Source: Tetrastigma voinierianum
Taxonomy: Eukaryota > Streptophyta > Magnoliopsida > Vitales > Vitaceae
NCBI GenBank assembly: GCA_016808115.1
Contig: JAEQBH010002937.1
Span: 62,001-126,000, forward strand
DNA length: 64,000 nt
Direction: 5' to 3'
The first letter of the stretch is position 1. Each line of letters starts with the position of its first letter. Below, one piece after another: positions 1-10,785 of the stretch. The notes beneath the pieces were generated by a model, which saw nothing but the letters and a program-made list of their open reading frames with translations, was not told the origin of the DNA and ran no database searches. A program made the translations under genes and the position numbers.

Positions 1-96
1 CATAAAGAGCAATTCAGCCAGGACAAACCACTACATTATATGCATTTTTGCGAAAGATCTGTGATGATTTGGAGCTCTCTCAGCTCTTTATACCAA
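1..96 (+). CDS. Possible upstream exon of the TIMELESS-like gene
   Basis: After one indel, the end of this stretch reads ICDDLELSQLFIPS and runs into a GTTAGT donor at 97. It lies on the same strand and just upstream of the better supported TIMELESS-like exons, so it may be an earlier exon of that gene. I did not match it to a specific part of the protein. The 97-388 stretch behaves as an intron: AT-rich and ending in TTGCAG. Confidence 0.3.
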
Positions 97-388
97 GTTA
101 GTTCTAAAACATCTTATTTATGACTAGTACACAGCAATCGAAGAAAATGCAACATTTGTACATTTCTTATTTGATTAAAATTGCAATTTATATATACCAT
201 ATTCCACAATATCCTGGTTGAGCAGAAGTCATGTCCATGCAAGGATTATGAGAAATATTGTTTGTTTCCTTAAAAATTTTGGTTAGAAAATGCTAAGGAA
301 AACAAAAAGTCAACCACTTCTCTTTGTGGAAATTTCTTTTGGAAAATATGAAGAATACCATTACATCACTTCACAATCTTTATTGCAG

Positions 389-3300
389 AACTTGGAAGTT
401 TGAAGACAGAAGGAAGTGGAAAATGGGGAAATATATTTCAAGGCATGGAGAAATCCGGCTCAACACAGGCCAAGGATGAATGCATAGAAGTCTAGCGGAT
501 GCACTTGGGAAGGATAAAAGCTGATGTTGTGATCTCTCATAAGTCTGTATATGAAAAGTAAGATGCTTCTTTATGGATGTTAATATAATATTGTATTTGT
601 TCTTCCGCTCTAAAAAATGTTATTATTGGTTCTTAAGTTTCGTAGTTCATTTTTCATTTATGAACTTTATAAACATGCAGACTGTTTAGCATATTCAATC
701 ATCCATAGGCAGAGTGGCCTTATTTAGATATTGGTGTTTCTTTTCATAAAGAGGGAGAAAAGTATTTTATTTATATTTTGTGATATAATTGGAGTAGTAC
801 AAAAATACTGCCAATGCTTAGTTATCAAGGAAATAACATACAAGTTGCCATCCTTTTTTCTCTTGAGAACAGAAATGATGATAATTTTAGTGAGGTGGAG
901 GAAGGCATCACTCCTATTCCAAGTGGTGAAATTGATGGGAAGAGAAATTCTGATAAGTATGATGTCCAACAGTAAAAGCCTTGAAAAACTATTTTTTTTC
1001 TTAGATCTCATTGTTTAGAAAGTCCTTGACTGATGCTTTCATCATTTAGAACAAGAGTTTGAAAGTGTTTTTAAAAGAAAGAGAAGGCTTGTTCTCAGTG
1101 CTGAAGTGGACCAAAAAATTAAGGATCTCTAATAGAAGTAAGTACACTTGCATCCTACCGTTTTACTATCGATAAATATTGATGTGAATGTAATCATCTG
1201 AAGTAAGTACATGGATTTTTCTAATTATGCAAGTTTGCTTGAATGGTTTATTGTGTGAGACACCGGATAAAGTAAAATGATAGACACGGGTTCTGGCGGA
1301 ATTCTGAATCTCGGATAATAGTGGCAGGTCTATGCGGGTTGAGTTCGTCTCATGAAATCTGAGTCACGTAATCCAATTGTCCAGTGAGAAAGACGAAAAT
1401 GCGATATTCGAGACAAGACGGACCAGTGAGAGGGTGACACGTGGCATGAAGATGCATGCCATATGGCACACGAGAAGGACACTTGGCATAGAGTGGGCCA
1501 CAGTGTCGCGCTTATCTTGCGTAAGAGGATAGTGTGGTGGGAAAGTGGGCATGAATGACATGTGGAATCTTGTCGTGAGGAGAGAAGGAAAGTGTTTACA
1601 CACCTAGATAAGTATTCTACACCCCCAAAGCAGTTTGTTCGGTGGGAAGAGGGAGAGAAAAGGGAAAAAGAAAAGAAAGAGAAAAGACAGCGGAAGGAAG
1701 AAGAGAGACAGCGATTCTCTAATTAACAAACGGAGGTGCGTGAAGCGAATACGCCGAATGCGGGTTCTCCTACCTTAGTTAGTCTTTGTTTAAGAAGCGG
1801 CCCAGAAATGGCCATGAGGGATAGCCAGTAGTGGGCTAGTTTAAGAATAATTTCGATAGAAATTGTTGTTAGTTGGGACCAATTTACGGGTACGTGTAGT
1901 TTTGAGCTGCGGTTAAGGCCCGATTAAACATCTTGTAGTTTAGGATATGAGCGGATGATCTTGATTGTGTGGTATGCATCTTTGTTTTTCGAGTTTGGAG
2001 GTGGAAATCCAGGTTTTGTGTGTGTTATTCTTGTTTGAATAACATACGGGGTGTGTGAAAATGATGTTAATATATGCATGCGGTATATATTAACATGATG
2101 CTATGAAGCATGTATTATGAGTGTTGCATGTAGTTTCCATCATGCATGTAACATGAGATATTATGCGATGACATTATCATTGCATGCCTTTGGTCGTCGC
2201 GTGAAGATCGGGTGTGAGTGCGTAGAATAAAAATGGGTGTCGGAGGGTTGTCGATGCGCGATGATTCGGAGGGTTGTCCGATAAATTATATCGGAGGTTT
2301 GTCAGTAGGAAACTCTATCGGAGGTTGTCGATAGGGGTTGCCGAGGAGATGGCCCGGTGGTTCGATACTCGGAGGTTGTCTAGTGGTTTACTATTACGAG
2401 GGGTTGTCGAGTGTGTAAAATATTCAAAGGGTTATCGATGTAGGAGGTTGTTTAGTGGGTTTCAAAACAAAAAGCTATTGTTTGAAGCCCCATTTTCATC
2501 AATGGAAAAATTGCATGTATGAGAGAGTCAGTGAGGATTGGGCATGACATAGACATTCATATAGAGAGATATCGTATTTTATATGAATGTGTGTGAATGA
2601 TTTTATGGATTATGCCATTGCATGTGCACTTAGGTAGGAGTAGCCCTTGTGGAGACTTTCTCTGCTTGGGCGTGCTTCATCCCCGTTGTGGGGAAAAATA
2701 TTTTCGATGGGAGTACACCAAGAGAGAGCACTTCATGAGGTCTTAGTTGAGGAGGAAGATCTAAGATGGCTTATTGTGTTCTTTTGTAAAATTTAAAGTG
2801 AAAGCCGATTTTGTTTTAAACTGACTTGTTGTCAAAATTTTGTACTTGTGATATCAAATAAATTGTAATTAAGCTTTCAGATTATATGTTTAGCCACAAT
2901 TTAGTAAGGGCTGTGTCTTGCCTTGAGGGGATGTTGGTTGCGTCTGAACCATAGGAAATCATTTCTGTTTCAATCCTATGTATTAGCCAAACACAAGACT
3001 GATTTTTTTGTTGGGAAGTAAAGGATTTAGCCACTGTACCTTACGATATTGTAGCCAGTGATAAGCAGTGTAAGGAACTTCAGATCACCCAAATCGGACC
3101 TCTCTGTGAGTTCATTTTACTCGAAGGGTTTGAGAGAGGATGAGCTGTGGCCGAGCTCTTCTGGCCGAGCTGACCTCTTTGGCGGGGCGAGCTCTTCGGC
3201 TGAGCCTGACCTCTTTGGGGCGGAGGCGGCCTCTTGGCCGGCGACCTCTTGAGGTAGTGACATCTTAAGTAGAGCTCTCTTGGGATGAGGGCGGCCTCTC

Positions 3301-4741
3301 TTCGGCGAGCTCGAGTGGGATGAGGTTGTGTGTGTGAGCTCACTTGGGGATGAGTTGTGTATGGCCGGACTCCAGCGGGGATGGTTGTGTAGCCAACCTC
3401 AGCGGGGATGGGCACGATGTGGCGGCCGGCCTCAGCTTTGGTAGAAGCGGAGCCTCGTCACAGGGAATGAGCTCGACGTGTGACCCGGACGACCATAACT
3501 TCCTCGTCCGAAGTCCATTTTGTGCGTTCTTGGACTCTATGGAAAGCTCTCTGAGTTTAGAATCTAACCATATGCCTGTGGATGGCATTTGGTGCCCACA
3601 TAGTTTCTGAAAAGTTGATCAACATCCTTCAGTGCACTCATTGCTCAGTTTAAATAGAGTATAATATGCATTACGTATTAATTAGTGATGGGTGATAATA
3701 GTGATAAACTAATCATATATTGTTGTAGGTTCATGTGAGAAATATATATATATATATAAGAATTCTGATTTGGATCTATTTATAGATCACTTCTTATTTT
3801 ATTCAACTGATTTCTTAAATAGTTTGAATGGCATCCATTTGACAAATCTTTGCTTCTTTAGATTCAAAGATGATAGACATTGTAGCCGTCTCATTGCCGA
3901 AGCCCTTGATCCTGATTGTAAAGTTTCTCCAGTCAAGTTCAGTTAAAAGCAGCACAGCTAGGTTTGAAAATTGCACCGAAAGGATGCTTCAAGTTGATGC
4001 CTTTGTCTGATGGCACAAATCAACTGATGGAAGAAGCTAGAGAAGTTGGAGAAGAAAGTGCTCCTCTTGTTTCTTCAAACAAACCAGAGGGAAGTTTAGT
4101 GAGGAAATATTTGTGAGTATTTATTGGCATCAGTAGCTTTTTAACATTATTTTTGTGTACTCTGTTATGAGATCAATTTTTGTGCACAACAGAGGTTTGA
4201 GCTCTACGCTGTCGTTATTAGAGTACAAACTGTATTTGGGAATAAAAGCATATGCTTTCCTTTTTCCTGAATTTGGAATATAGTTTAGCTATTTTCTGTT
4301 TACTGGCTGTAGTGAAATTTGCTTGAATCATTGTTATTTTCTTAGGCTGAAAAAAAAGATTACATTATTCAGCAAAGACCAGGAGAAACTAATAGGAAAT
4401 TTTATTTGAGACAGTGAGTGTAATTAATTAATTTACTTGGTAACGTACACATGCCTTAAATTTTATTTACTTTTATTTTCAAATGAGAGAGTGGATTTGT
4501 TTGCTTATAGGTTTAAAGGCCATAAAAGGTGCGGCCACATGATTGCAAGTTCTCTGGCTGGTGATGATACGCTCACAGCTGCCCAAGTTTCCCGTAAACT
4601 TAAGCAACTTGGCTTACATGTTCATCGACAGAAAATAACTGAAGGCAACATGCATTTGAGAGATAAGGATCTTAATGACTCTGATATATGTAAAGTGCAG
4701 ATTCTGATGATGAAACATTACTGTCACTAATGAAAAGGTGA
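389..4741 (+). CDS. TIM: TIMELESS-like replication-fork protein, 3' exons, frameshifted
   Basis: C-terminal exons of a plant TIMELESS homologue, a nuclear protein that (with TIPIN) protects replication forks. Proposed exons: 389-557 (RSLADALGKDK then ADVVISHKSVYE after a one-base shift), 873-971 (NDDNFSEVEEGITPIP), 1050-1137 (EFESVFKRKRRLVLS, then VDQKIKDL), 3862-4112 (FKDDRHCSRLIAEALDPD, then AAQLGLKIAPKG after a shift) and 4511-4741 (RFKGHKRCGHMIAS, AAQVSRKLKQLGL). The last exon ends DDETLLSLMKR-stop at 4739-4741 if one shift near 4700 is allowed; without it the frame stops at 4730. Donors at 558, 972, 1138 and 4113 are GT; acceptors precede 389, 873, 1050, 3862 and 4511. The two 'F-K-x-H/D-R-C' blocks with QLGL are an internal repeat of this C-terminal region. 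At least three exons carry indels. The 1138-3861 intron is swollen by a mobile element. The family call rests on remembered motifs, not a search. Confidence 0.68.
1254..2898 (+). mobile_element. LTR-A copy inside a TIMELESS-like intron
   Basis: The stretch opens TGTGAGACACCGG (family consensus TGTAAAACCCG), followed by GTAAAATG and AATTCTGAATCTCGGAT, the conserved start block of LTR-A copies elsewhere in the window. It continues through a purine-rich stretch (1655-1690), a GGAGGGTTGTC repeat array (2241-2470), GTGCACTTAGGT (2627) and a T-rich tail, in the same order as the copies near 48 kb and 58 kb. It ends near AGCCACA at 2898. No interior domains are present, so it is solo-LTR-like. No clear target duplication was found. 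It lies on the sense strand of the host gene. Confidence 0.6.
2241..2470 (+). repeat. GGAGGGTTGTC minisatellite within LTR-A
   Basis: About eight degenerate units of roughly 23-35 bp, each carrying TCGGAGG(G)TTGTC. Between units lie short palindromes, notably CCGATAAATTATATCGG at 2278-2294, which can pair as a 6-bp stem. The same palindrome recurs at 12042-12058 in another LTR-A copy. Confidence 0.75.
3130..3480 (+). repeat. GC-rich degenerate tandem repeat in the TIMELESS-like intron
   Basis: Recurring modules of GCCGAGCT, GACCTCTTTGG and GCGGCCTCTTGG, then AGCGGGGATG, form a GC-rich island in AT-rich surroundings. Open frames here are by-products of the high GC content. The rest of the intron (2899-3130 and 3480-3861) holds a short segment with GGGATGTTGGTTGCG and CCAAACACAAG ends typical of small MITEs, and otherwise nothing I recognise. 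Confidence 0.5.
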
Positions 4742-5569
4742 CTAATTCAATAATTATTTTATGATTTATAATTAAGTTTGTTTATATGCAATTTTGGTCC
4801 ATCTTGCATTTCTATGGTTACGTTTGAGGTTAGTTTTATGAAATACTGCTATGCTTTGATGATGAACTTATAAATTCATAGTAGTATTTTAGGACTTAAT
4901 CCAGCTGACATGTTTTTGACTATATAACCTAGTGATTATTCCACTATCACAGATTTAGCAACAAGCATTTTCAACTTTTCATTCTTCGGGTCAGTTCTTT
5001 TCTGACCTCGGACAGCTATGACTATAAATATGCTGTCTTCATCACCATTAATTAGTCATTACAAGAAAGTGGAAATGGGTAGACTTTCCAAAATCAACTT
5101 CACCTAAACTGTAGTATTTTCAACATAGACTCCTCGTTCATACTACAACCCCTAGGATGGGTCAAAGGTTGAAATTAAAAGTACTTGGTTTAAAAACTTC
5201 AAGTAATTTAAAATTTGTGAACCTAATCCTTCTCAATTTTTTTTTCTTGAAAAATAACTTATTTGAGACAAGAACATCTTATCTTACCTTACCTTACCAT
5301 TTAAGTATTTAGATGTATTTTTAAAAAAGTAATCCAAAATTCATAAATCTAATATTTCTCATATTTTTCTTGAAAGATAACTCACTTTAGATAAAAATAC
5401 TCTTTACTATTTTATGTGTGTACGTTATCTTTTAAAATGAAGACTTATTTTTACAAGAAAACAATAAATGTGTAATTTGTCAAAATGAGGGTGAAAATTG
5501 ATAAAATGTTAGCGCATGTTTGTTTATTGTTTTTTAAAAGTGTTTTTTTGAAAACAATAAGATCGAGAA
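4742..5569. other. AT-rich sequence after the TIMELESS-like gene; no gene seen
   Basis: Presumably the 3' untranslated and intergenic DNA of the upstream gene. It contains only short stop-riddled frames, a run of (CTTAC)-like repeats near 5280-5300 and homopolymer stretches. Confidence 0.5.
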
Positions 5570-6125
5570 GCATCGAAAAGCATGTGTAGTTCGATTTTAA
5601 TTTTGTTCTGAAGATTGAAGGAAACATTATGCAAACCTCGGGATGATGAAACCACACAAGGCTCTGTTTTGAAGTAACTCTTCTCTCTCTCTCTCAACCG
5701 CACGAACAAACAATAAAGTGTTTTCCTTTTTGTAATCTACAAATCTTTTTCTTCTTTCTAAGATTGAACATTCAATGGAAATTAAATTCTTGCATGTTGG
5801 ATTAGTAGAAAGCACATTGATGATTTTATGAACTTTAGTTAGCTTAGACCATTACAACTATTGCATTAAAACTCCTCGCAGTTATGGTGCAATCCTCTTA
5901 GTTATTCATTTGGGTGCATTTCATGGTATCAAGACCACAAATAAAATCTGGATCAACAACACATGTTTTTCCTTATGAAATATCATATGAGATTACTGAG
6001 TTGGTACCATTCCATCAATCCATAGGCATCTAATTCGAGTCGGGTCTGTTGGAGGTTTTGCGACCATTAACTTGGGAGCCTTGGAGATTGATCGAAGCAC
6101 GAAAGTTGGCGAACCAAGCGTAGTT

Positions 6126-6145
6126 ATAAAAAAAAAAAAAAAAAG
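6126..6145. repeat. Poly(A) tract
   Basis: A homopolymer run of A within AT-rich sequence, possibly the remnant tail of a retroposed copy. Nothing recognisable lies immediately upstream. Confidence 0.6.
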
Positions 6146-6692
6146 AAAGAAAATCTATTGACATACAGTTCAATATCCTACAGCACAATGTACCAATTGG
6201 GGAAAATTTTCATCGTTATGTTTTCCCTTGGCTTTTTGAATTGTAGCTACTTTTGGAATCTGTTGCTGTATTCATTCTTATCTCATTAATTCTTGATTGG
6301 AATGTTGTCTTTAGCTAATATCTCTTCTCTTGGTATATCTTTTGAACCACAGGAAAGCTAAAGACACTTGAATTTGGATGAAACATACAAAACACTAAAA
6401 TGAAGTGAATTGATTATCCCTTTGATCATATAGTTGCCGAAAGATATCGAAAAGTATGGTATTATCATTACTTTCATCTTCATCTTTGGTTATATAATAG
6501 TTTGGATCTTCCTTTGCATATAAATTTTGAAAAATGTCATTAAAAATCTTGCAAGGAGGAGTAAAGATATATATTCTGAATTGAAGAAATATATATGGAA
6601 AATTCATAGATAGTGAAACAACTTGCTTTTTTCTTTGTGGGGCCTAAATAGTAAATGATAGGATAATTATTTCAGGCAGATAAAGCAGCTAA

Positions 6693-7745
6693 ACTAACTT
6701 TGTAAACTCTTCTCCTCCACGACTTGATAACATTCAAAGTTTAAATACGATAAAAATAATGACCCTACTAATTAAATGATTCTAAAAGTTGGCACATTAT
6801 CTAATTAATATAATAGTAAAATAAATAATATGTAGTGGACTTGAAAAAATTGCAATTTATCTTCCCACTTCTGATGTGGTCTTTTACCCACTTATTAACT
6901 GTTCTCTCCTAATGCTGCGCATCAGTTATCTCCTGTGTGCCTCCTCTTAAGAGGAACCTTGTCCTCAAGGTTGAAGCTGAAGAACTTTTGTTAGTCTTTT
7001 TTGTCCTCTTCTTTATATGCAAACTTCAGCCGTTGCCACCATTCCTTGGTTTTAGCTTCTAGGTGAAAAGAATTTAAGGGAACGTTTTGAGAATTTGGGG
7101 TGACAGTAGTTGAAATATTGTTTTGACTCTGCGCACCAACCTTTGGATCATCCCAGGCTTCGGGAAAATTATAGTTTACCGAAACAAATAGTGGTTTCGT
7201 CTTCAAAATTATCTTAGACTTTCTCTTACCGCCCGGCTATGACTTTTGATAGAGACAAGCACAGTTCATTGCTCGTTTTCATGCGCTCGATTGAACCCTG
7301 GCTTTCAAAGTCATACGATTGTTTCATGATCTTTGCAAGTTGCTCGGCTACTCCCACCTCCATTATGCGGAATCGGCATTGGAGTCCTTGAACAACCAAT
7401 TTCAGTGCACTCTTTGATTATTTGTATTATCATCAGCTCTTGTCTACGTATTAGGATAATCCCCATTTCAGGCTTGATGAATGTAAATATCACCTTCAGG
7501 CGAGATAAAGCCTTAACTAACTTTATTAAACTCTTCTCCTCACGACTTGATAACATTAAAAAGTTTAAATATAAATAAAAATAATGACCCACTAATTAAA
7601 TGATCCTAAGCTAGCACGTATCTAATTAATAAAATAATAAAATAGAAATAATATGGACTAAAAAAACTAACAATTTTTCTTCCACCTAACAATGTGGTTT
7701 CACACTTATTGAAGCTATTCACCTAATCTTGCGTCTGTATCTCCT
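6693..7745 (-). mobile_element. Small LTR-type element with a gag/pol-like remnant
   Basis: Two direct repeats of about 230 bp (6693-6925 and 7506-7740) share AACTCTTCTCC, CGACTTGATAACATT, ACTAATTAAATGAT and the order of flanking blocks. They flank about 590 bp. On the minus strand that interior encodes a frame (7206-6991) ending EWWQRLKFAYKEEDKKD, resembling a retrotransposon capsid or pol piece. It then reads CTTGAGGACAAGGTTCC, a motif typical of the 3' end of gypsy pol next to the 3' LTR, followed by a purine run (AAGAGGAGG). No complete enzyme domain remains. It is best read as a deleted gypsy-type element. Confidence 0.5.
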
Positions 7746-8771
7746 ATCACTAAACATCTGAAATATTATTCTTAGGGATGGACACACCCTATCCAATGAG
7801 TTGGAAGTTGCTTGAATCGAAGATAATGTTGCTTTCAAAATTTTTAGCTATGATGACAATTTAGAAGATGAAATTATGTACTAGCGGTAGAAAACGAGTT
7901 AGGAGATGCAGTAACAATGGAATATCTCTTGAGATCATCAACAAATGACTGATGAATTGGCTGGTTAGGATGATGATATAGCTTCTAATGCATTATCGAT
8001 GGGAATTCTACAAGAAGGTTGGGGATGATAATTGATTTTGAGGATGATGAGTAAGCATTATTATGATTGGTTCAAGACCCTTAGCTGCGTAAGTTCTTAC
8101 ATTAGATAGAGTTGTGTGAATCCATCAAATGATGTGAAGTACTTTCTTGTACAATTTTATCATGTCTTGTAAATTCGTTTTTGCCATCTATAAATGGGAT
8201 CTATTCATTCCCAACTCAAGGTTCAGTAGATTAAAGATCATCTCAATGATTATGCATTTTTCCCCTGAAATTTGCATGGCAGGTGATTTGACTTTTGGCA
8301 AAATTTCAAAATGGATGTAATTATTCTTCACGCTAATGGTATACTTGATGATAACTTATTCCAAGGTGTAATAACTAACGCAATGCTCTTAGGTTTGATA
8401 TTTTACTATGTCATATATAGTTTACCTTTAATTTTTAATATATACGGATGGGAATTAGTGTTATTCTAAGCAGCAAATTTTAGTTTTTACATCTTTATAA
8501 ATATTGATTTTTCCTTTGTATGTATGCAAAACACAAACCATTACTTCTTGGTATACTTAAAGTAGGTTTTTAAAATTTATTTTAAATTTACTTTAAAATT
8601 CTTATCTCTATAGTTAATTTCATTTAGCATTTAAAGGAACCTGAGTCGTGTATTGATTTTTACATTTTTTTTTCTGGAGTGTAATGTGGATTTTAGACTT
8701 GGAACTTGTTGAAAAATTAAAATCAATGGTGGATCTTTTATTTTATGTTGGTGGTATAGAAATAGATAGAT

Positions 8772-10785
8772 TTGAAAACAGAAAAATCGAATTTTAAAAA
8801 ATGGCAAACAATAAATTGAAAATAGTGCGGGTTGAAGCACTTGGAAATTTCTGAATCTCGGATGTGAAATGGATCTGCGTCGTTGGATTGATAAGCGGAA
8901 ATGCAGTTACCTTGGCGAGTTTTGTTGAATTTCAAGGCAGTGGAGATTTTATGTTTCGAGGTGTGAGATTGTCGATAGCTCAGGGATAGAGATTTTGAGA
9001 ATCTTGGAAGTTAGATAAATTAAGTTAGTTAAATGGATTATGATTTGAACTGGTGAGATGAAATAGATAGCCAGTACAAATCTATACAGCAAGAAGGGTG
9101 GACACGTAGCATGGCAGTGGTAAACTTTTCTTTAATTTAAAACACAGTTAAACTGAGAAAGTGAGCGGAAAAAAATCACATTTTCTGTATGTTCGAACGA
9201 GGAATGAGAGAAAGAAGAGGAAGTAGAACTGCTTAAAGATATGGGATTAGTCGGTCAAATTCAGCGGGCAGAATAAAATTTAAATGGCATCGTGGTATGC
9301 GTAATTATTAGCGCGGGATTTCTTGGGATCCAGTGAGAGTTCGAGTAGAAGGTTTGGGTTTAGGAAGTGTTCTGAGAAGCCCTGGAGTTTCTTACTCTCA
9401 AGAGGTGGGGTCTTATATGGTTTGTTTTCATTTTTAGATGGAAATGGTTTGATGTTTGAGTTCTGTCGGGCGTCCTTTGCCCTAGGTGGTGTCAGCCTCT
9501 GGCGAGGACATGGAGCTCCCAGGAAGAAGGGGTCTCGCCTAGGCGAAGTGCGCCTGGGAGGAAGGTACGTACACTGGCGAGCTCGGGGGATAGAATTATG
9601 GGAGTTTGGTCGCTGGCGAGGAGCTTTGCTCTCTGGCCCGAAGGCGGTCTGCTGGCGAGCTGTGATTGTGTTCATGGCACATCATAGCTGTTTGTGTGAT
9701 CTTGTGTTGGTTGTGATTGTTTGCTGGCTTGCTTTGGGGGTCGTTGTAGGCTTGTTTGAGAGTGTCATTCTTGTTAGGAGAAATGTTGGATATCGATATG
9801 TGTTCAAATGTATTGACATGTGATGAATGTCTATGTGCAAATGCGCCATTATATGGCTTGATTGTGTGTCATGTCATTCTTTGAGCATGCAGAATGGCAA
9901 TGTTGTATGTTGTATGTTGATGTTGTTGTGATATGCGGTCGTAATATATTGGCATGAATGAAATGTAGTATGATCATATCACGAGGTGATGTGATTGTCA
10001 CATGACACTTTCGTTGATCGTATGGATTATGTTATTATATGGCGTGCATTATACGTGTGGTATGATACTCTTGTCTGATGTGGCATTCGTGCGTATCTGC
10101 TGGGATCGCGTTGAATGGGTGTGAAGTCGTAGTTGAAAATCGACGTGCGTTTAGTGATTGATTGGGTGGGAACTAGTCGGTGGGGCGAAGTCAATCGCCG
10201 CCGCGATTGAATAAAATGGTAAAGAAAACTTGTGTTGGGTAATAGTAAGCAGGGATAAATACCTCCTCGGTTGAAAGACCCAGTATTTGTGGTTATACAT
10301 ATTTTGATAGTGAAGCGTGAGAAAGTGTTTAAGCGTCTGAACTGTGGTCTGACGTCGAGTCATTTCACGTCTGGTACGTAGTTTGAATATAAAATGATCG
10401 TTTGAGTGTAACGTCAAAAAATCTTTTTAGTTTCTCCATGGAAATGAATTTTGTTTGAAAATGATCGTTGGATATAATCCGTCGATGATAGATTTTTATC
10501 AGCGCGTTGGCATCGTGCATTCGTGGTAAGTCGGTAAGACTGGGGATGGTGGGAGTCGGAAAGGACTTAGGGCATGGTTCGTGGTTAAACAGTTGAGAAT
10601 CGTCTCGTTTTAATGGCGTCTGGGTCCAATAGTAGAAGTGCGTATTTTTTCTTGGGAATGTGAATGTGAATTGTGGAGCATGGTATTGCGTGTGCTTGAC
10701 AGGTGGAGAGTAGGCGCATGTAGGAGTTTCTTTCTCTTAGGCGTGGCCTCGTGCGCTATGGAAAACGTATCAAGTGTGAGATCTT
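8772..10785 (+). mobile_element. LTR-A copy, first of a head-to-tail LTR chain
   Basis: Starts near AACAGAAAAATCGAATTTT, then AAAAATGGCAAAC and AAATTTCTGAATCTCGGATGTG, matching the start block of the family. The order continues with a GC-rich variable part (9480-9660), a TGTGTGATCTTGTG region and, near 10690-10750, a degenerate counterpart of the GTGCACTTAGGT block. The last 250 bp or so of the family are missing, because the next LTR start follows directly at 10786. The 166-residue open frame at 9323-9823 looks like a by-product of GC-rich LTR sequence, not a gene. Confidence 0.6.
9480..9665 (+). repeat. GC-rich CTGGCGAG repeats within LTR-A
   Basis: CTGGCGAG occurs at least four times, interspersed with CGCCTAGGCGAAG and CGCCTGGGAGG. 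It occupies the part of the LTR where the copy at 17 kb carries TGTCGCGACA repeats, so this internal part seems to be repeatedly replaced or amplified. Confidence 0.55.

Larger units (their letters stand above)
5570..8770. repeat. Duplicated intergenic segment, copy 1
   Basis: Three blocks here match blocks at 35340-38620 in the same order and orientation: about 5580-5790 and 6280-6380 (pyrimidine run, then TTTGTAATCTACAAATC and TCTTGGTATATCTTTTGAA); 7775-8240 (AATGAGTTGGAAGTT, GCCATCTATAAATGGG); and 8246-8750 (GATTATGCATTTTT, GGGAATTAGTGTTATTCTA, CTTGTTGAAAAATTAAAATC). A small LTR-type element (6693-7745) lies inside this copy. The paralogous copy instead carries copia-like and LTR-A insertions. 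An LTR-A begins near 8772, where the homology stops. Confidence 0.7.

Noticed and set aside
3058..3610. Open frames on both strands in the TIMELESS-like intron
   Set aside because: GC-rich degenerate repeat; no splice pattern or homology links them to the host gene.
9323..9823. 166-codon plus-strand open frame and 131-codon antisense frame (9280-9675)
   Set aside because: Lies in the GC-rich repeat part of an LTR-A copy. Composition follows CTGGCGAG repeats and no domain or splice evidence was found; both strands are open, as expected for GC-rich repeats.
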